A stretch of DNA of 64,000 nt. Origin: Zygnema cylindricum. Taxonomy: Eukaryota; Streptophyta; Zygnematophyceae; Zygnematales; Zygnemataceae. Positions within the stretch are counted from its first letter, which is position 1; every line of letters starts with the position of its first letter. The notes under the pieces are model-generated. The model was not told the origin of the DNA and did no database searches. It was given only the letters and a program-made list of their open reading frames with translations. Both the position numbers and the translations under genes were made by a program. This document shows positions 49,506-62,400 of this stretch, piece by piece. The stretch spans positions 94,325-158,324 of the forward strand of contig JBBHKE010001115.1 in assembly GCA_037447655.1 (NCBI GenBank). Reading direction: 5' to 3'.

Positions 49506-51561
49506 GATGTAATGTTGAAATGAAACCTTGGGATTGGTGAAATCAGAATAAAAAGAAAGAAGACAAGAATCTGACAAATGGTTGTCAAAGTTAGAAAAAA
49601 AATATAAGAGGATGAGATGAAGCACATACCTATAGCAAAGGTTTTAAAGAACGATTTTATTTGAGTACAAAAAAAAGTGGTTTTGGCAGTCAATGAAACT
49701 TGTTCACATATTAATGTGCAATTTTAGATTTATACCAACTGTTGATGGGTGCCATGATTGGCACACAATGATTTGTATAGAATGCTTTAAGGTAAATTTT
49801 TTAGATGGCTTACGTTACTCAGGAAATGGACTTCATATATGTAAGATAGTTCTAACACACTTCTGAACAACATTTACATTCTATCCCACATATATTATCA
49901 TTCATCGATTGATTACATTCAATAAATTTGATCTTGGGCTAGGTGTAACCATACATTTTTCAGTGCAACATTCCCAAAATAACCATGTTGCCTTCTTAAT
50001 ACAAAAAAAACATGTAAGAATTGCATGACTTGCCCCTCAAAACGAGTGTCAAACTTCAATACTGTTTTTGCCTTTCCACATCAAAGGTGGTGAGCTAAAT
50101 GTAGCACATCACTTGTTAGGTTGCAATTCATATTTTTTATCTGCGTGCCACTACCAATCACATAAATTAAGGGTGAAAGGTGAAAAGATATGAAGCTGAT
50201 TCATTGTGAAAAAACACAGTGAGGATGAACACTTGTGAAAAGTGCTTTGTTGGCCAAGAAAAAACAATGTGTGAACATAATTATGTTGACCCTGACTTAC
50301 AAATTAATACAAAATGCAAGAGTCAGACGCAGAATTCAGAAGAGATACAATATTTAAGCATGGCAGGTTAGTTTGATAGTCCCAATGATTATAAAAATTA
50401 GCTTGTAAGCATTACAACAAAACAATCTGGTAAATAAGTTGGAAAGTGTTTCGTTTAGAACCACCGCATTTTCTTAACCATTCACAGTTCACTTCATCAA
50501 TACATGATGTATGTAAAAAGTCATAAAGTAGACAAAATTTTCAAGCACGAGAAAAAATACTACTTTGTAAAAACGTTTTATCAACAAATAAGTTCCAAAG
50601 GCAAACCACTAAACAACAAATGTGCATATATTTTATTTAAAGGGGCCCAATATATTGACGGACTAGGTACAAGCGCAAATTGTCGATACAATATTTATAT
50701 TACATATTCTTATATGTATGGGGGGGGGGGGGCTCGAACTTGTTCAGCTGTATTTTTCCTTTGTTTCCTTTGCAATCTTTCAATCCATCATATCATTACA
50801 GCATTGTACTCTTCTTTCAGAATTGATATCGTGTATCTTGTTGTCCATAGCCTATTTCAGCCATGGATTACTCACGGAAACACCCACAGACTACCTCAAA
50901 AACAGCTGTGTTTCAGACAGCACAAATTACTCCAAACTGAACAGAATCACCTCAAACTGCACCAATAAGCAGTATACCATATACAATATAAACTCCCAAA
51001 GTTACAGCTAAATCCACCAAGGAATCTAGAAGATATAGGCTCCAGAGTTTCACAAAAAGAGCTGACAGCTTCACAAACTAACCACTTAGACTGCTCACAG
51101 AATCTTACAGAGATACTGGAATACAATGAAACTTCACACACATATATATTCTATATCATAAAATAACTCCACAAAGTTTCACATGAAAGCACCAAACAGA
51201 GTGATCACACCAACAGGTCAAAGATGCAGAAAACAGTTTGCCATTGCTTTGATAAACTTGACTGCGATACATAAAATAATCTAAGTCCTGCAAGTTATAC
51301 TCAGAGTACGGAGGCATACCAGCCGTACTGTATCTACTCTAATAAACTAATTAGTCAATAGGACAAACCTCTGTTTTATAGAATATTTACACCGCACTCT
51401 ACAGAATATTTACACCGCACTCTTCGTCTGTCAAAAACCAAGCTACCACTAAGCAACTACTAAGCTACCACTACCGTACAATCATCATTACTCGAGATCT
51501 ATCCTAGTCATATTATCCGCAGCTGCGCTAGCTGCGCTGGCTGCGCTGGTTGCGCTGGCTG

Positions 51562-51571
51562 NNNNNNNNNN
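51562..51571. other. assembly gap (10 N)
   Basis: Ten Ns follow a (CTGCGCTGG)-like micro-repeat that resembles, in reverse, the GCAGCGCAG words of the chromovirus LTR. The gap size is likely nominal. Confidence 0.98.
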
Positions 51572-51680
51572 GTTCTTTTGTGATGTACCTTTAGCTGGGT
51601 ATACACCAGTCGTGCATTCTGTGTAAGCTCTTTTTTGTTCGGCCTTCCAAACAGCAAAACACTCATTTAAGGAGACCTCC

Positions 51681-51804
51681 AATTGGATGGTGAGAATCGT
51701 AGATTTTAATCTCAGCCGTCAGATTAACAACCTGGCGACTTTGCAAGGAGAAAATATGTTTTATGTTAGAAAAAACATCAGCATTAATAGCGATACGCAG
51801 TGTA
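51681..51804. mobile_element. MITE family A, right half
   Basis: The core (CAGCCGTCAGATTAACAAC) and the right end (ACATCAGCATTAATAGCGAT, then ACGCAGTGTA) match family A. The left end is missing. Confidence 0.5.
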
Positions 51805-53227
51805 CTGCACAGATAACAAATAATCATCGTCCCCATCATTAACCAAGCCTCGTGAAGGGTATTTTACTATTTTAGCACATTGAAACGGATACAAACCGAT
51901 GTACATTCTGAAGTAAATCATTACGGTTACGCACAGTAATAATTTACTCACAAAACGACAAACCTTCCGGCTTGTTTTTTCTCGAATGTGTCTTACGTGC
52001 TGACCACATATGGGTCGATTTCCATGTAGTGTTTTCTTGACAATGGATTGTACAATCCCGAACCAGAATCGTACAAATCACATTTCTGTAGGCAATAGGA
52101 TGTTGCCACCTCATAAAATGTATTATTTGCTCAAGATTGCGAGAGCAGAATTGAAAAGATTTTCACGTGGGAAGCAACATATGCAAGACTATTTATTGGT
52201 TGACCTAAGATTTTCGGTCAGTTTGTGTTTTACAAACAACGAAAGTTTACATAAAAAACTTGCGTACGCCTTTAACAAGGAGCTACAGTACTGTAATTTT
52301 ATATAAGAGCTGTCACATAATAGAACACGGGAGATTCCCCTGTAATTTAAAATGCGAAGACGACAAACATTTCCGCCTTTTCGGCTTTGCCAATTGTGGG
52401 ATCTGGCGTTTGGAAAAACTGCCAAAAAAAAAAAAAAACAAGTGAGATCCAATAGTCGTGCCCGTCACCGGCAATTTGCGTCAACATGTGCAAGTCCTGG
52501 CCGTCAAATTGTATGTCGCCTGTCAGGATGTGCTGGTCAGAATGTCCACGTGGCGAATAAGTCAGAAAACTCAAAGTGCAAATGAAAAGTACAGAAAGTA
52601 CTGTAGAGTACAATGTCAGAATGGTAAATTAACTCCGGTCACTGTTCCGTGGGACGCCGTCTCTAACAGAATGAAATATTGAACAGAATCATACCAAGAA
52701 AGATAACGATATGGAATATAGTCAATATACAGCATAGTTCAAAAGTAGGTGAAAGTAGGCCCATACAATATGCCTATTGTATGAAAAACATACAATATGA
52801 CCTTAAGACCCATATTGTATTCCGACCATATTGGACCAATTAAAACATCTGAACCAAATATTGGACCAATTAAAATACTCGGACCAAAAAAATTGCTTAC
52901 ACCGTCAGATTTGGACGATCGGACGGTCGATGATCAAAGTAGCGAACTAAGAAGATTACATGAAAAGCCCGTAACACAACTATCGCTAAAGGCGCCGACC
53001 AAAGGCCTACTAAAAAACGCCTACTTTTGAACTATGATATACAGGACGTGAACGGAAACTGTCAAAATACCGGAAGGGAACATGTAAGATTTGAAATATT
53101 TAACGGAAAACTGTGAAAAAGCGATTCTCCTGTAGGTCCTTTGTCATCCTCCCATTTCTTGCTCAGTGGCAATAACCACTGCTGCTCTCTGCAGCAGCTG
53201 AAGCTCGCCTGTTTCTGTTCCACCCTC

Positions 53228-53279
53228 GACCATTTTCAACCATTTTCAACCATTTGTTAACCATTTTTCACCATTTTTT
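53228..53279 (+). repeat. tandem ACCATTTTCA repeat in the translocator 5' leader
   Basis: Five imperfect copies of a 10-bp word (CCATTTTCAA, CCATTTTCAA, CCATTTGTTA, CCATTTTTCA, CCATTTTTTA) lie 75-125 bases before the start codon, probably within the 5' UTR or core promoter. Confidence 0.75.
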
Positions 53280-53352
53280 AATCGAAGTTTGGCTTCTTTA
53301 TCGCTAGATTCGCAGCACATTTTTTCTCTCATATTGTTTTAAGGAGGCAGCC

Positions 53353-54712
53353 ATGGGCAGCGATCGAAATCACACCTTTTTAAGGAAAGTTTTGCTGAGT
53401 TATTGCTATGTGCTTATATGGATAGCTCTCAGTTTCTCTGTCATCGTCTACAATAAGTACATTCTGGACAAGAAATTGTACGACTGGCCCTTTCCTATAA
53501 GGTGAGGGCAACCAATCTCCCACATTTGTTTGTCTCCTTCTCTTTCTCTCTCTCCATCGCTCTCTTTCTATCTCTCCCTCTTTCTTTTTCTCTCTCTCCC
53601 TCTCTCTTTTCTCCCTCTCCCTTCCCTCTCTCTATATGTATATCTCCCTCTTCTCTGTTTCACCGTCTCTTTGCTCTCCCCTCCTATTTCCCTCCTCTCC
53701 CTCTTTTTTTTTCTCTCCTCTCTCTCCATTACTGTTTCTCCTTCCTTCAGTCTCTCTGTCTAACTCCTCTCCCTTCTACATCCGGAGTAGACTTTTTTCC
53801 AGTGTTAGGCCTCTCCTTTCTTACGCCTTCATTTTCGTCTTTTTTAAGTTCCTTCAGCAATGCCGTCTTTCTCTTATCAGTTTTGGAAACACTAATTCTT
53901 GTATCTGAAAGATTCTCGAAAATGCCAACAGTACCGGCAGTGAACCACAACTGATAAATAGTTCTGATCTATTGATGCACTCTCTCTCTCTTACTCACTC
54001 TCTCTCAACTCTCTTTTTTGTAAAGAGAATGGGAGAGAGGGAGAGCTGATCTCTCTCTCTCTCTCTTTTCCCCTGTTTCTATTTGTTTTTATCAGGAACT
54101 TCCAGCTCTTTTTTTGAGAATGCTTATCACCTGGAGCTTTAGACCTGTGTAGAACATCTTTTCCTTGCCATAGTTTCTGATTTCAGTTGCAATGTTGTCC
54201 ATCAGCCATGCTCTTGGCAGCTTATTCTGGTAAATGCGAGGCTCATGTGATCTATATTTCTACCAATTTTTTGCGGTGGACTATCTCTAGAAAACACATT
54301 TTTTCTTTTTTTACTGGTCCACAAGGCAAATGAATGAATCTATAATTTTCCGTGAATGCACATCTCCCAGCCTGAGATTCTTATTCGCGGTGTCCACTTT
54401 CAGGGTTTCAAGGACGTCAGATTTTTTGTAGGGACAATCGACAGTCTGAGGTTTGTTTTGATAGGTTGCATTGCACTGTAATAATGAGGTCTTCATTGAA
54501 ACCTAACCAAACTAATTCTGGTGATATCGTTTTATTTTCAAACTAATTCTGGTGATGTTTTATCTGTACTTAAAATGTTGCAGTTGATGGCCATCTTGCT
54601 AATATAGGATATAAGGCTGTATGACTACATGAAGTACCACCGTCACGAATGCCATCTACCTTCCTTTCTTCTCTCGCTCTCCTCTCTCTCTTCGGATCTC
54701 TCTCTCTCCGCA

Positions 54713-54743
<31 letters not shown>

Positions 54744-57700
54744 TACACATCACTCATCGCATCTGTCCCAATTTTTTTGCAGTTTGACAATGATCCATAT
54801 GGCCTTTTGCTCCTCTCTGGCCTTTTTCCTTGTCCGAGTACTAAGGTTGGTAGAGCCAGTAGCTATGACAAGAGATATATATTTGACTTCGGTGGTTCCT
54901 ATTGGAGCACTTTACTCCATTAGCCTCTGGTTTTCAAATTCAGCCTATATTTACCTTTCGGTCTCCTTCATCCAGGTGAGCTATAATCCAAATGTCTATC
55001 TGTGTTACTCTTTAAGGTCGCTATGAGCTTCTCTCTGAATTGCTGACATCATATTTCTACCTCATTAAGCCATGTCAGTCATTAGAGGTCCATTGTCCTT
55101 GAAGTGTCTGGGTTATGATGGAAGGGATTTTATCTTAATGGGTGTAAATTTTGTTTTCGAGGTAAAAGTTGCTTTGTTTGAAGGACTCTAAATAGTTGAC
55201 AGGCAATGTTTGAGTAGCACTTTGAATGCCTCAAGTGACTGCCTGTCCACCTTCACTGATGTTAACTGAAGTATCTCAGACAAAATATTTTCTGCCCGAT
55301 GAAGCTGTTCTTTTTACCAGTGAATGTGATAGAAAAGGGTCTTTACGTACTTGGGCATCATGCAGGATATGATAGCATTTTCTGGCCGTAATTTGATGGC
55401 CGTAACCTGGTTAAACCACATCTTCCTTCTGTCTTTTAAACGTTAATACTGCACAGCAGCACTCCTTCTATAGAACCTTTTTTTCCGTCTATTACTCCTT
55501 GTTGGGATTTAGTACAATAACAAACTGAATGCACTTCTTTCTAACTGGCCTGAGTTTTATCATAGTTATTTTTTCCAACTTTTCACCTTTTTCCTGTCCA
55601 TTTTTCATTTTTTGGATCCGTTTCTCCAGATGTTGAAGGCCTTAATGCCCGTTGCAGTATACTCTATTGGAGTGTTGGTGAAAAAGGAGCCGTTTAAAGC
55701 TACGACGATGACAAATATGATTTGTATTACCATCGGTGTGGCTGTTGCTGCCTATGGAGAGGCCCATTTTGACTCTACAGGAATATTGCTTCAACTAGGA
55801 GCTGTTGCTTTTGAAGCGACAAGATTGGTTCTCATTCAGGTAAATATTCCGTTCTCGCGGAGGATTTTTTTTAATTGTGTTATTCACTTCTTCTCCGAAA
55901 GAAACTCCCTAAAATTTCAACTTCTTGCGTAACTTTTTGAAAAGATTGGCTCTCGTTCAGGCTAATTTTTTGTTCTCGCGAAGGATGCTTCCAATCATTT
56001 GTTCCTAATTGAGTTTTCACTTCGACCTGGAAAGAAATTCTGTAAATTTTCACTTTGTAACCTTTTGACAAGATCGATTCTCATTCAAGTAAATCGCAGG
56101 CATTTGGTTTCTTCGGAAGTTGTTCCTAAGTTGATGTTCACTTCCTCTGCCGTCCTAATTTTTCGCTTCTTTCATAAATAGTTACTTAGTAATTTTCTAC
56201 TTCGTATATTTTACTTTTATAATTTCCACATTGTTCAATTTGTATACTGCTCCTTCCTTGTATATTCTCTGCCCCTTGTCCTCACCGCGACTCTCTTTCT
56301 TTCTATTCTTAACTTTGCTTCTTTTTTCTTAACTTTTTTTCCTCCGGTTTCTTCTTCGCTTAAATATTTTACAGGTGTTTTTTTAGTTTGGTCATGATAT
56401 TTCAGTTTCATCCGTTGGGATATTCTGGGGTGTTTTGACCGGACAGGCCGTGCTTTTTCGGGGTTCTGGGGTTTGGGGTTTTCTGAAATTTTCTTTTTTA
56501 CTGTTCTTTCGAGTTCACATTTGGAGCAGCCCTTGAGTTTTCCTTGCAAACTATATTGTAGTCGTTACTCAACTGAAAATGCTACATGAAAAGTTTGACA
56601 CAGAGATACATCTGTCGAACGAGTTTGCAATTTTAAGTTTTTTCTTCAATTTCCTCGAATGTCATCTCTTTTTCGCATGCATACGAGAACCTTCCCAAGA
56701 AAACTGTCTTTATTATTGTCTTATCACAGATTGGGGGAACAGATTCTTCTCACATCTCGTACATGTCCAAAGAAACTGTCTTCATTATACTAATATTTCA
56801 TATCAAATATTTGGTTGAATTGGGGGTGCAGATTCTTCTCACATCGCGTGGTATAAACTTTAACCCTATCACCAGTCTTTATTATGTGGCACCTTGTTGC
56901 CTAGTATTCCTTTCTGTCCCATGGTTTCTCGTTGAGCTTCCCAAAATTCAAGCTATGGAGACCATGAAATTCAGCTGGTTTATCTTTTCGACAAATTCCG
57001 TATGTGCTTTCGCACTAAATCTTGCCGTCTTTCTCATCATTGGGAAAACCTCTGCCCTCACGATGAACGTGGCTGGTAAGGCCTTATAAACAACTTCTCG
57101 ACCTCCCTTTCTTTCTTTTTCTCCCTAGTTTTCTTGGTTATCTTACTGTCTTTCTCCTCAATGGGACAACCTCTGTCCTAATTATGCACGTGGCTGAAAA
57201 CCTTTCAAACAAAATTTGGAGATAGTAGGCGAAGAGCGTTATTTTACCAAAATAAAACGCCTGAGCGTCAATTGAACTAGTATTTTATCCGTCTAGTGTT
57301 AGAAAAGATCAAATATCGGAATCCTTCCCTGTTGGCATGTAAAAACTTTCATCCGTGTTTTTTAGAACCTGTCCTTTCTGTTTAACCCTTCTTGCTTTGA
57401 CCCTTGTTAATGTTAACCTTCATACTTTCCTTTTTCCATTTTTTTTTCTCTGTACAGGTGTTGTCAAGGACTGGCTGCTTATTGCGTTCTCTTGGTCTTT
57501 TATCAAAGATCAAGTGACACAAATTAATCTGGTTGGCTACTTTCTCGCATTCCTTGGTGTGTGTTGGTACAACAACGCTAAACTCCAGGTGAGTTAGGTC
57601 AACTTTTGGGTCGGTACGCTGCCCACCCCTATTAGAGTTAATCACTCCATTATGAATGAGTGTTTTTTAAACCTGAAATCCTAAATTAGTGTTAATAACA

Positions 57701-60282
57701 CTGTATAGTCAAGTGGCTATGATGAGCTACTTGGCAAAGCATATATTAGTGTAGTTAATTCTCATGAAGTGTTAATGCTAACAATTCCTTAACTCTAATG
57801 GTGATGGGCGGTCTAAAAATGTCCAAACTTTTTCACTTAAAGTCGCCGGTTGTAGTCTCTTTCTATCTCCAGATTCTAGTTTCTCAAGGAGGCTTTTTGC
57901 TTTGTCGTTATTGACAAAGCTTTGACCTAGACTGGGCTCATTTTTGCGCTATGGGTATCTAGCAATGATATCACATCAAGACGGGTACAAACTAGTGGAA
58001 TATATAAAAAAGTTAAGGCTCGACCAGATTCAATGAGGTTGTATATCATGCTATTTATGGAAGAAAACGACGGAGCTCTTCCATGTCCACGGGATTTTAT
58101 TTGAAATCTGAGTGACGACGTTCATCTCGATAACTCTCTGATTCCTGTCAAATAGTCGCCTTTTTTTGAACCGCCTACTACGGCAGAAAAGGTTTTGAAA
58201 ACACTCTTATAAGTTCAGATCGACCAAATGGATGACACATCATTTTTTTTTTGCGAGTGAAAAAAATGATGTGGCATCGCTTTACAAGTAATCCAAGCAC
58301 CAGTTGGCACATGGGAAAACTATTATTCCATGCAACTCCTAATATTTGTTTGTCTAAAAGAAAGTCAATTGCTATTTCTTAACCAGGAGGAACTACCCAG
58401 TTTCCTAACCTCATCCAATCCTAATCTTTTGTCTGAAGGTTACATCGCCCATCACTATTAAAGGAATCATTAGTGTAAATGCAAAATGAGAATGTATAAA
58501 ACGAATTTAGTGCTGGAAGACATTGCGGATTTTCGTCCACTTTCTTAATTAGTGTCGGGAAAAAGGTTGTGCCTGAAATAGCACTGTGAACTCTAATAGC
58601 GACGGGCGGTGTAGTATTATGCGAGTATTTTTGGAACCCGGTGCACTGAAGTGGAGGGACTCTAATCAAATGTTTTTCAGATAGTTGATTGGAGTTTTAA
58701 TGGGCTGTAATTTGTGAACATTACAGCTTTCGGTTGTCCTGTACGCTGTTCATTGCGATTAGTGTTACACACTACTTTCACCCTGGGTTTTTCTGTTCAC
58801 ACAGTGTCGATATCATTATTGAAAACGAGTGGACGGCGAGTGGCCTTGTCACCCAACCTTAAGTTAGTACAATTTGATGCTAATTATATTTTAAGACTAA
58901 TACTTCCTTTTTCTCTTCTGGCGATGGAAAATGACACGGTGTGATGAAACAAAATAGTTGAATTGTTATTAGTGCTAATAATACTAGTTTGGTTCCGGTT
59001 TCGTTTTGCCCTCTGACTACAAACTAGTGTGATTAATACGCATACTAATTACTTAATATGCTAATAGTGATACATGTTGTAGCTTTATTACACTTCAAAT
59101 TTTATGGCAGTTCAAATTTCTGTCAGAGTTCAAATCTTCTTTTGACCATTCAAATATCTTTAAAAGTTTTACGCTGGTTCAAATATTTTTAAAGAGTTTA
59201 AAGTGCGATAGCTGGTCTTTTTAATTGAGCAAGTTTTGCAGATAATCAATATATCCATACCCTATTTCTGTACTCTTCAAACGTTTTCTTCTACGCCATC
59301 GAGGCTGAAAAAAGTTTCTCAGTAACGGTATCCTATACTGTACCGCGTTGTAACGAATTTGTGCCAAATGTTTGACTTGGTACTTTGATTATTATTTCTC
59401 AGATTTTGTATGCAGAATTTTCAGAAAATCAATTGTTGAGTGAACATTTGGCGAGATATGTTTTCTGTCTGGTAAAGTTTTACGTATGGATTACCTCGCG
59501 GATATTGGTTGATTATCGCCAGTTATCGCGATATTGATATCTATTGGCAATCTCGATAAATATCCAATTTTCTCACTATTGTTAAAATACGTATATCGCG
59601 ATTTATTGACCCTGAATTTGTTCGATCTACAACACTATACCGTGAATCGCTTTTAGCGTCAGTGGTTTTCTCACCACTAAAACATCTTTTCTCCGCGCAA
59701 ACTTGTTGGATTATTAATCTGGTGGTTGCGAAGGAAAGATAAGGATCTTCCCTTTGGATTGGCGGTTTTCAAAGGGAAATCGGGCACACGTGCAATGAGA
59801 AAAGCTGATTAAAGCGGCGGAAAAAACATGGACCCTAGTAGCTGTTGTTACGGCCCTGACCCTACAACAGATTGCAGGACATCTTGTCCCTCTCCCCCTC
59901 ACGTATGACAACAGGACGAGAGTTAATGTTAATGTGTTTATTTACTGGTTTTGGTTTGTTTGTATATACGGTTGCTACACTTGACGATTTTTTACGGAAT
60001 GGCAACACACTGTTTAACTGTGTGATGTGCTGTTTTCTGTACACTGCCTATTCAAAATATTTTATGCAGGAAAATGTGCCTACTGATACATACAAATAGG
60101 GATCTACTGGTTGATATTAAACATAATGATAATAATAATGTGGTTTTTGTTTTTAACAGGAAATGAAGGCAAAGGAAGCGGCCAAGAAGGCAGCTCATCA
60201 GCAAGATGAGGAAAAGAGCCTTTTGGATGAAACAAGAAAGAGTACACCAAGTTCACCGAGTACGAAAAACATAGGTTCATAA
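53353..60282 (+). CDS. sugar-phosphate/phosphate translocator family protein (TPT/NST, DMT superfamily), 6 exons, 349 aa
   Basis: Multi-pass transporter of the triose-phosphate translocator-like family, of the non-plastid group that includes Arabidopsis At2g25520; substrate not established from sequence. Exons: 53353-53501, 54783-54975, 55630-55839, 56832-57075, 57458-57588, 60160-60282; all phases close, stop TAA at 60280. Hallmarks: [11 protein letters not shown] near the N-terminus, [86 protein letters not shown]. About ten membrane helices are expected, and the hydrophobic blocks are present. The C-terminal tail is charged, Lys/Glu-rich ([18 protein letters not shown]), and cytosolic in relatives. 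There is no plastid transit peptide, which points to Golgi, ER or other endomembrane. Intron 3 has duplicated splice sites, and intron 5 (2,571 bp) hosts several MITEs. Confidence 0.95.
55817..56100 (+). repeat. exon 3 end and donor site in three tandem copies
   Basis: AAGATTGGTTCTCATTCAGGTAA at the true exon 3 end (55821 on) recurs as AAGATTGGCTCTCGTTCAGGCTAA at about 55942 and AAGATCGATTCTCATTCAAGTAA at about 56070, with similar text between them. The period is about 121-128 bp. The second copy has GC, and the third has AAGT, in place of the AGGT donor. Confidence 0.75.
56650..56860 (+). repeat. acceptor region of exon 4 in two copies
   Basis: GATTCTTCTCACATC with a preceding TTGGGGG...CAG occurs at 56742 and again at 56831, 89 bp apart; the upstream AAACTGTCTTTATTAT block is repeated too. 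Only the second copy leads into the long conserved exon; the first meets a stop within 17 codons. Confidence 0.75.
57615..57815. mobile_element. MITE family B, copy 1, in translocator intron 5
   Basis: About 200 bp; left end TACGCTGCCCACCCCTATTAGAGTTAA is answered by TTAACTCTAATGGTGATGGGCGGTCTA. It starts and ends with TA, and is not coding. Confidence 0.7.
58441..58613. mobile_element. MITE family B, copy 2, in translocator intron 5
   Basis: 173 bp; left end TACATCGCCCATCACTATTA is answered by CTCTAATAGCGACGGGCGGTGTA. It is the same family as 57615-57815. Partial relatives lie near 7206-7262 and 25929-25970. Confidence 0.7.
59636..59856. mobile_element. MITE family A copy in translocator intron 5
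   Basis: Starts TATACCGTGAATCGCTTTTAG and has the family A core (CTTTGGATTGGCGG, AATCGGGCACACGTGC). The right end is degraded. It follows directly on sequence ending CTACAACAC, like the end of element C. Confidence 0.65.
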
Positions 60283-61536
60283 CTGTCATTTTTGTTTTTT
60301 GAAAGTAAATCCTCTTATAACAAATGTGTTTCTTATCTCTATCTCTATGAGTAGGAGAGGAAAGAGTCTTACTTTTTGGAGGAACCAAGCTAAAGTACAA
60401 GGAGTACTGACTACAAAAAACAACTCACTCAACTCAACTCAACTTTGGTTTTTGTTTTTCAAAAAGCGAAAAGGAGCTCTTATAAAGTTTGCTTTTATCT
60501 CTATGGATAGGAGAGAAATAGAGGTACATTGAATGTTTCTAGGAGTTGTAGAGCCTGAAAGGAAGGAATGGTGTGGTCTCGACAACAGGAGAGCATGACA
60601 CTTGTAGACGGTGATTTTGCAGGCAACCAAAAAAATTACTGATACAAATTTTTACTTTTATTTTTAGTATTTTACTTTCACGAGTAATGTCACAAACATA
60701 TAGTATAATGATTTGACACCTACGCACGACATCGTATTGACTTCAAACCCTTTCTCGGATCGCAAACCACTTGTAGGAAAATTGACAATTCTTTTCTTTT
60801 TTTTGTTTGTTGTTTGTTGTTGAACGCCGTAGCTGGTTAAAGAAATACTGTAATCGGTGACACGAATAAAATGTAAAAATGAGTTTGTTTCACCTTTTGA
60901 GTGTAGAATGTGCCCTGGTTGTGGGACTGAGAATTTGCACATTATCATAAATTCGATGGTGGGGGTATTATATGTTTTCTTTTGCTAGAGACAAAAATCC
61001 ACAGGGAATTTCCAAGGTTTTCCACCACAATTGACTTCATCTAAACAGTCAGTTTGAAGGATGAGGTTACATCGTGAAGTTTTTATAATTGTATGGGCAC
61101 CAAAGATTCGGACTAGGGGAAAGTTTAGATAGTGAAAATCTTAAAGATTTTACAAACAAACAAATTTCAATGTGAAATCTATCATTCTGTACTATATCGC
61201 TGTACAAAACATGCGTACTATGTTATCACACCACAGAAAAATCGCGAAATATGTGTATTATATTATCATACCACGGAAACCCCTTTTTCCTAGCAGACTA
61301 TCGTTTTTAGCGCCTGCTTTTCATTCCAAACGGAAAACTTGAAGCGCGTGAAACCACGAAAGGGAAGACAAAAGGAACGTGACGGGATAACTTTCAGCAA
61401 AGACATTCTTTTGGTGGATGCGCGTCCACCTTATCAGAAGGCACGTAGCCTTTGCGATGTGTGAAATTATTTGTGGTTGACCATCGTCGTACTCGTGTAT
61501 ATCGTCCAAGTGTCGCGATTCTACAGGTTCCGTGCT

Positions 61537-61677
61537 GGTGGACTCACCTCCATGAGGTGGTACACCATTCTCTCTCTCCCTCTACCTCTCCATCTTCCTC
61601 TCCATATCCCTCTTCCACTCCCTCTCCCTCTCTCTCTCCCTGTGGTGGACTCACCTCCATCAGGTGGGTACACCATT
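61537..61677. repeat. direct repeats flanking a CT-rich tract
   Basis: GGTGGACTCACCTCCATGAGG, then TGGTACACCATT, at 61537-61569 recurs almost unchanged at 61644-61677, with about 75 bp of CTCTCC-type repeat between. Each copy is itself partly palindromic (GGTGGACTCACC). Confidence 0.8.
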
Positions 61678-61920
61678 ACATAGGCGGACGAAGCTATTGT
61701 TTCGAGGATGAAGACCAAAACTTAATTGGACTGTCCATGTTTTCATCTGGAACCTTGGAGAATCATAAACGTATCTTGTGTTGTTTTCCAAAAACTCACC
61801 AATAAATAGTACGGCATGGTACGGTCAATTACAAAACTATGTAATATACCTCATTTCTCATCTACGGTAACTGCGTCCTAGTTTTGTTCTAATTGCATGA
61901 CTATTTACTATTTGGACAAG

Positions 61921-62136
61921 TATCGCTTTTAGCGTTGCCATGTCACTGTATAAATTTTCTATTTCTGCACACGTCCAATTTTAACAGAACATTCCCAACT
62001 AACAGGTAAGAATCATAGCTTTCAATCTCAACCGTTGGATGGATAATGCAATCGATTAATAATTGGACAGGTGTGTACAAAAGAAATTGAGCTTTAAAAG
62101 GCCTATTTCTTTCTTGCACTAATAGTGATGCAGAGA
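61921..62136. mobile_element. MITE family A, diverged copy
   Basis: Left ATCGCTTTTAGCG and right CACTAATAGTGAT ends, with core CACACGTCCAATTTT, CAACCGTTGGATGG and GACAGGTGTGTAC between. Terminal bases are worn. Confidence 0.5.
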
Positions 62137-62400
62137 GCAACTCCCATATTTGAAGGATGGCTTTATGTGGTTTATAAAGTTTATGTGGCCTGCACTTGAA
62201 ATTCGAAGATAAGTGCATATAGTAAAATTATCTGTCAACTCTACTCCGTTCCTCTCAAAATAAGATAATTTTATTCAAATCTCATTTGTTACATACCACC
62301 TACCACAATTTTCTTTTGCCATTCGCCTAGCATATGCCTCGATCTCGTGTTTGAGGAGCTAATGTCAATACATGACATGGTTTGAGATGCAAGAGCGCTT

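Larger units (their letters stand above)
49506..53227. other. AT-rich intergenic region before the translocator gene
   Basis: No gene recognised. Notable patches: a G run of about 12 at 50719-50731; a direct repeat of AGAATATTTACACCGCACTCT at 51380-51425; a GCGCTGGCT micro-repeat next to an N gap (51510-51571); a MITE A right half (51681-51804); an A run at 52424-52438; and ATATTGGACCAATTAAAA twice at 52828-52874. The promoter of the translocator gene should lie in the last few hundred bases. Confidence 0.5.
60283..62400. other. intergenic region downstream of the translocator gene
   Basis: No gene supported. The translocator 3' UTR lies at the start, with several near-repeats around 60300-60540 (the CTTATAA...TTATCTCTATGGATAGGAGAG block occurs twice in similar form). 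A perfect GGTGGA...TCCACC hairpin sits at 61412-61429, and a pair of direct repeats flanks a CT-rich patch at 61537-61677. Confidence 0.5.
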
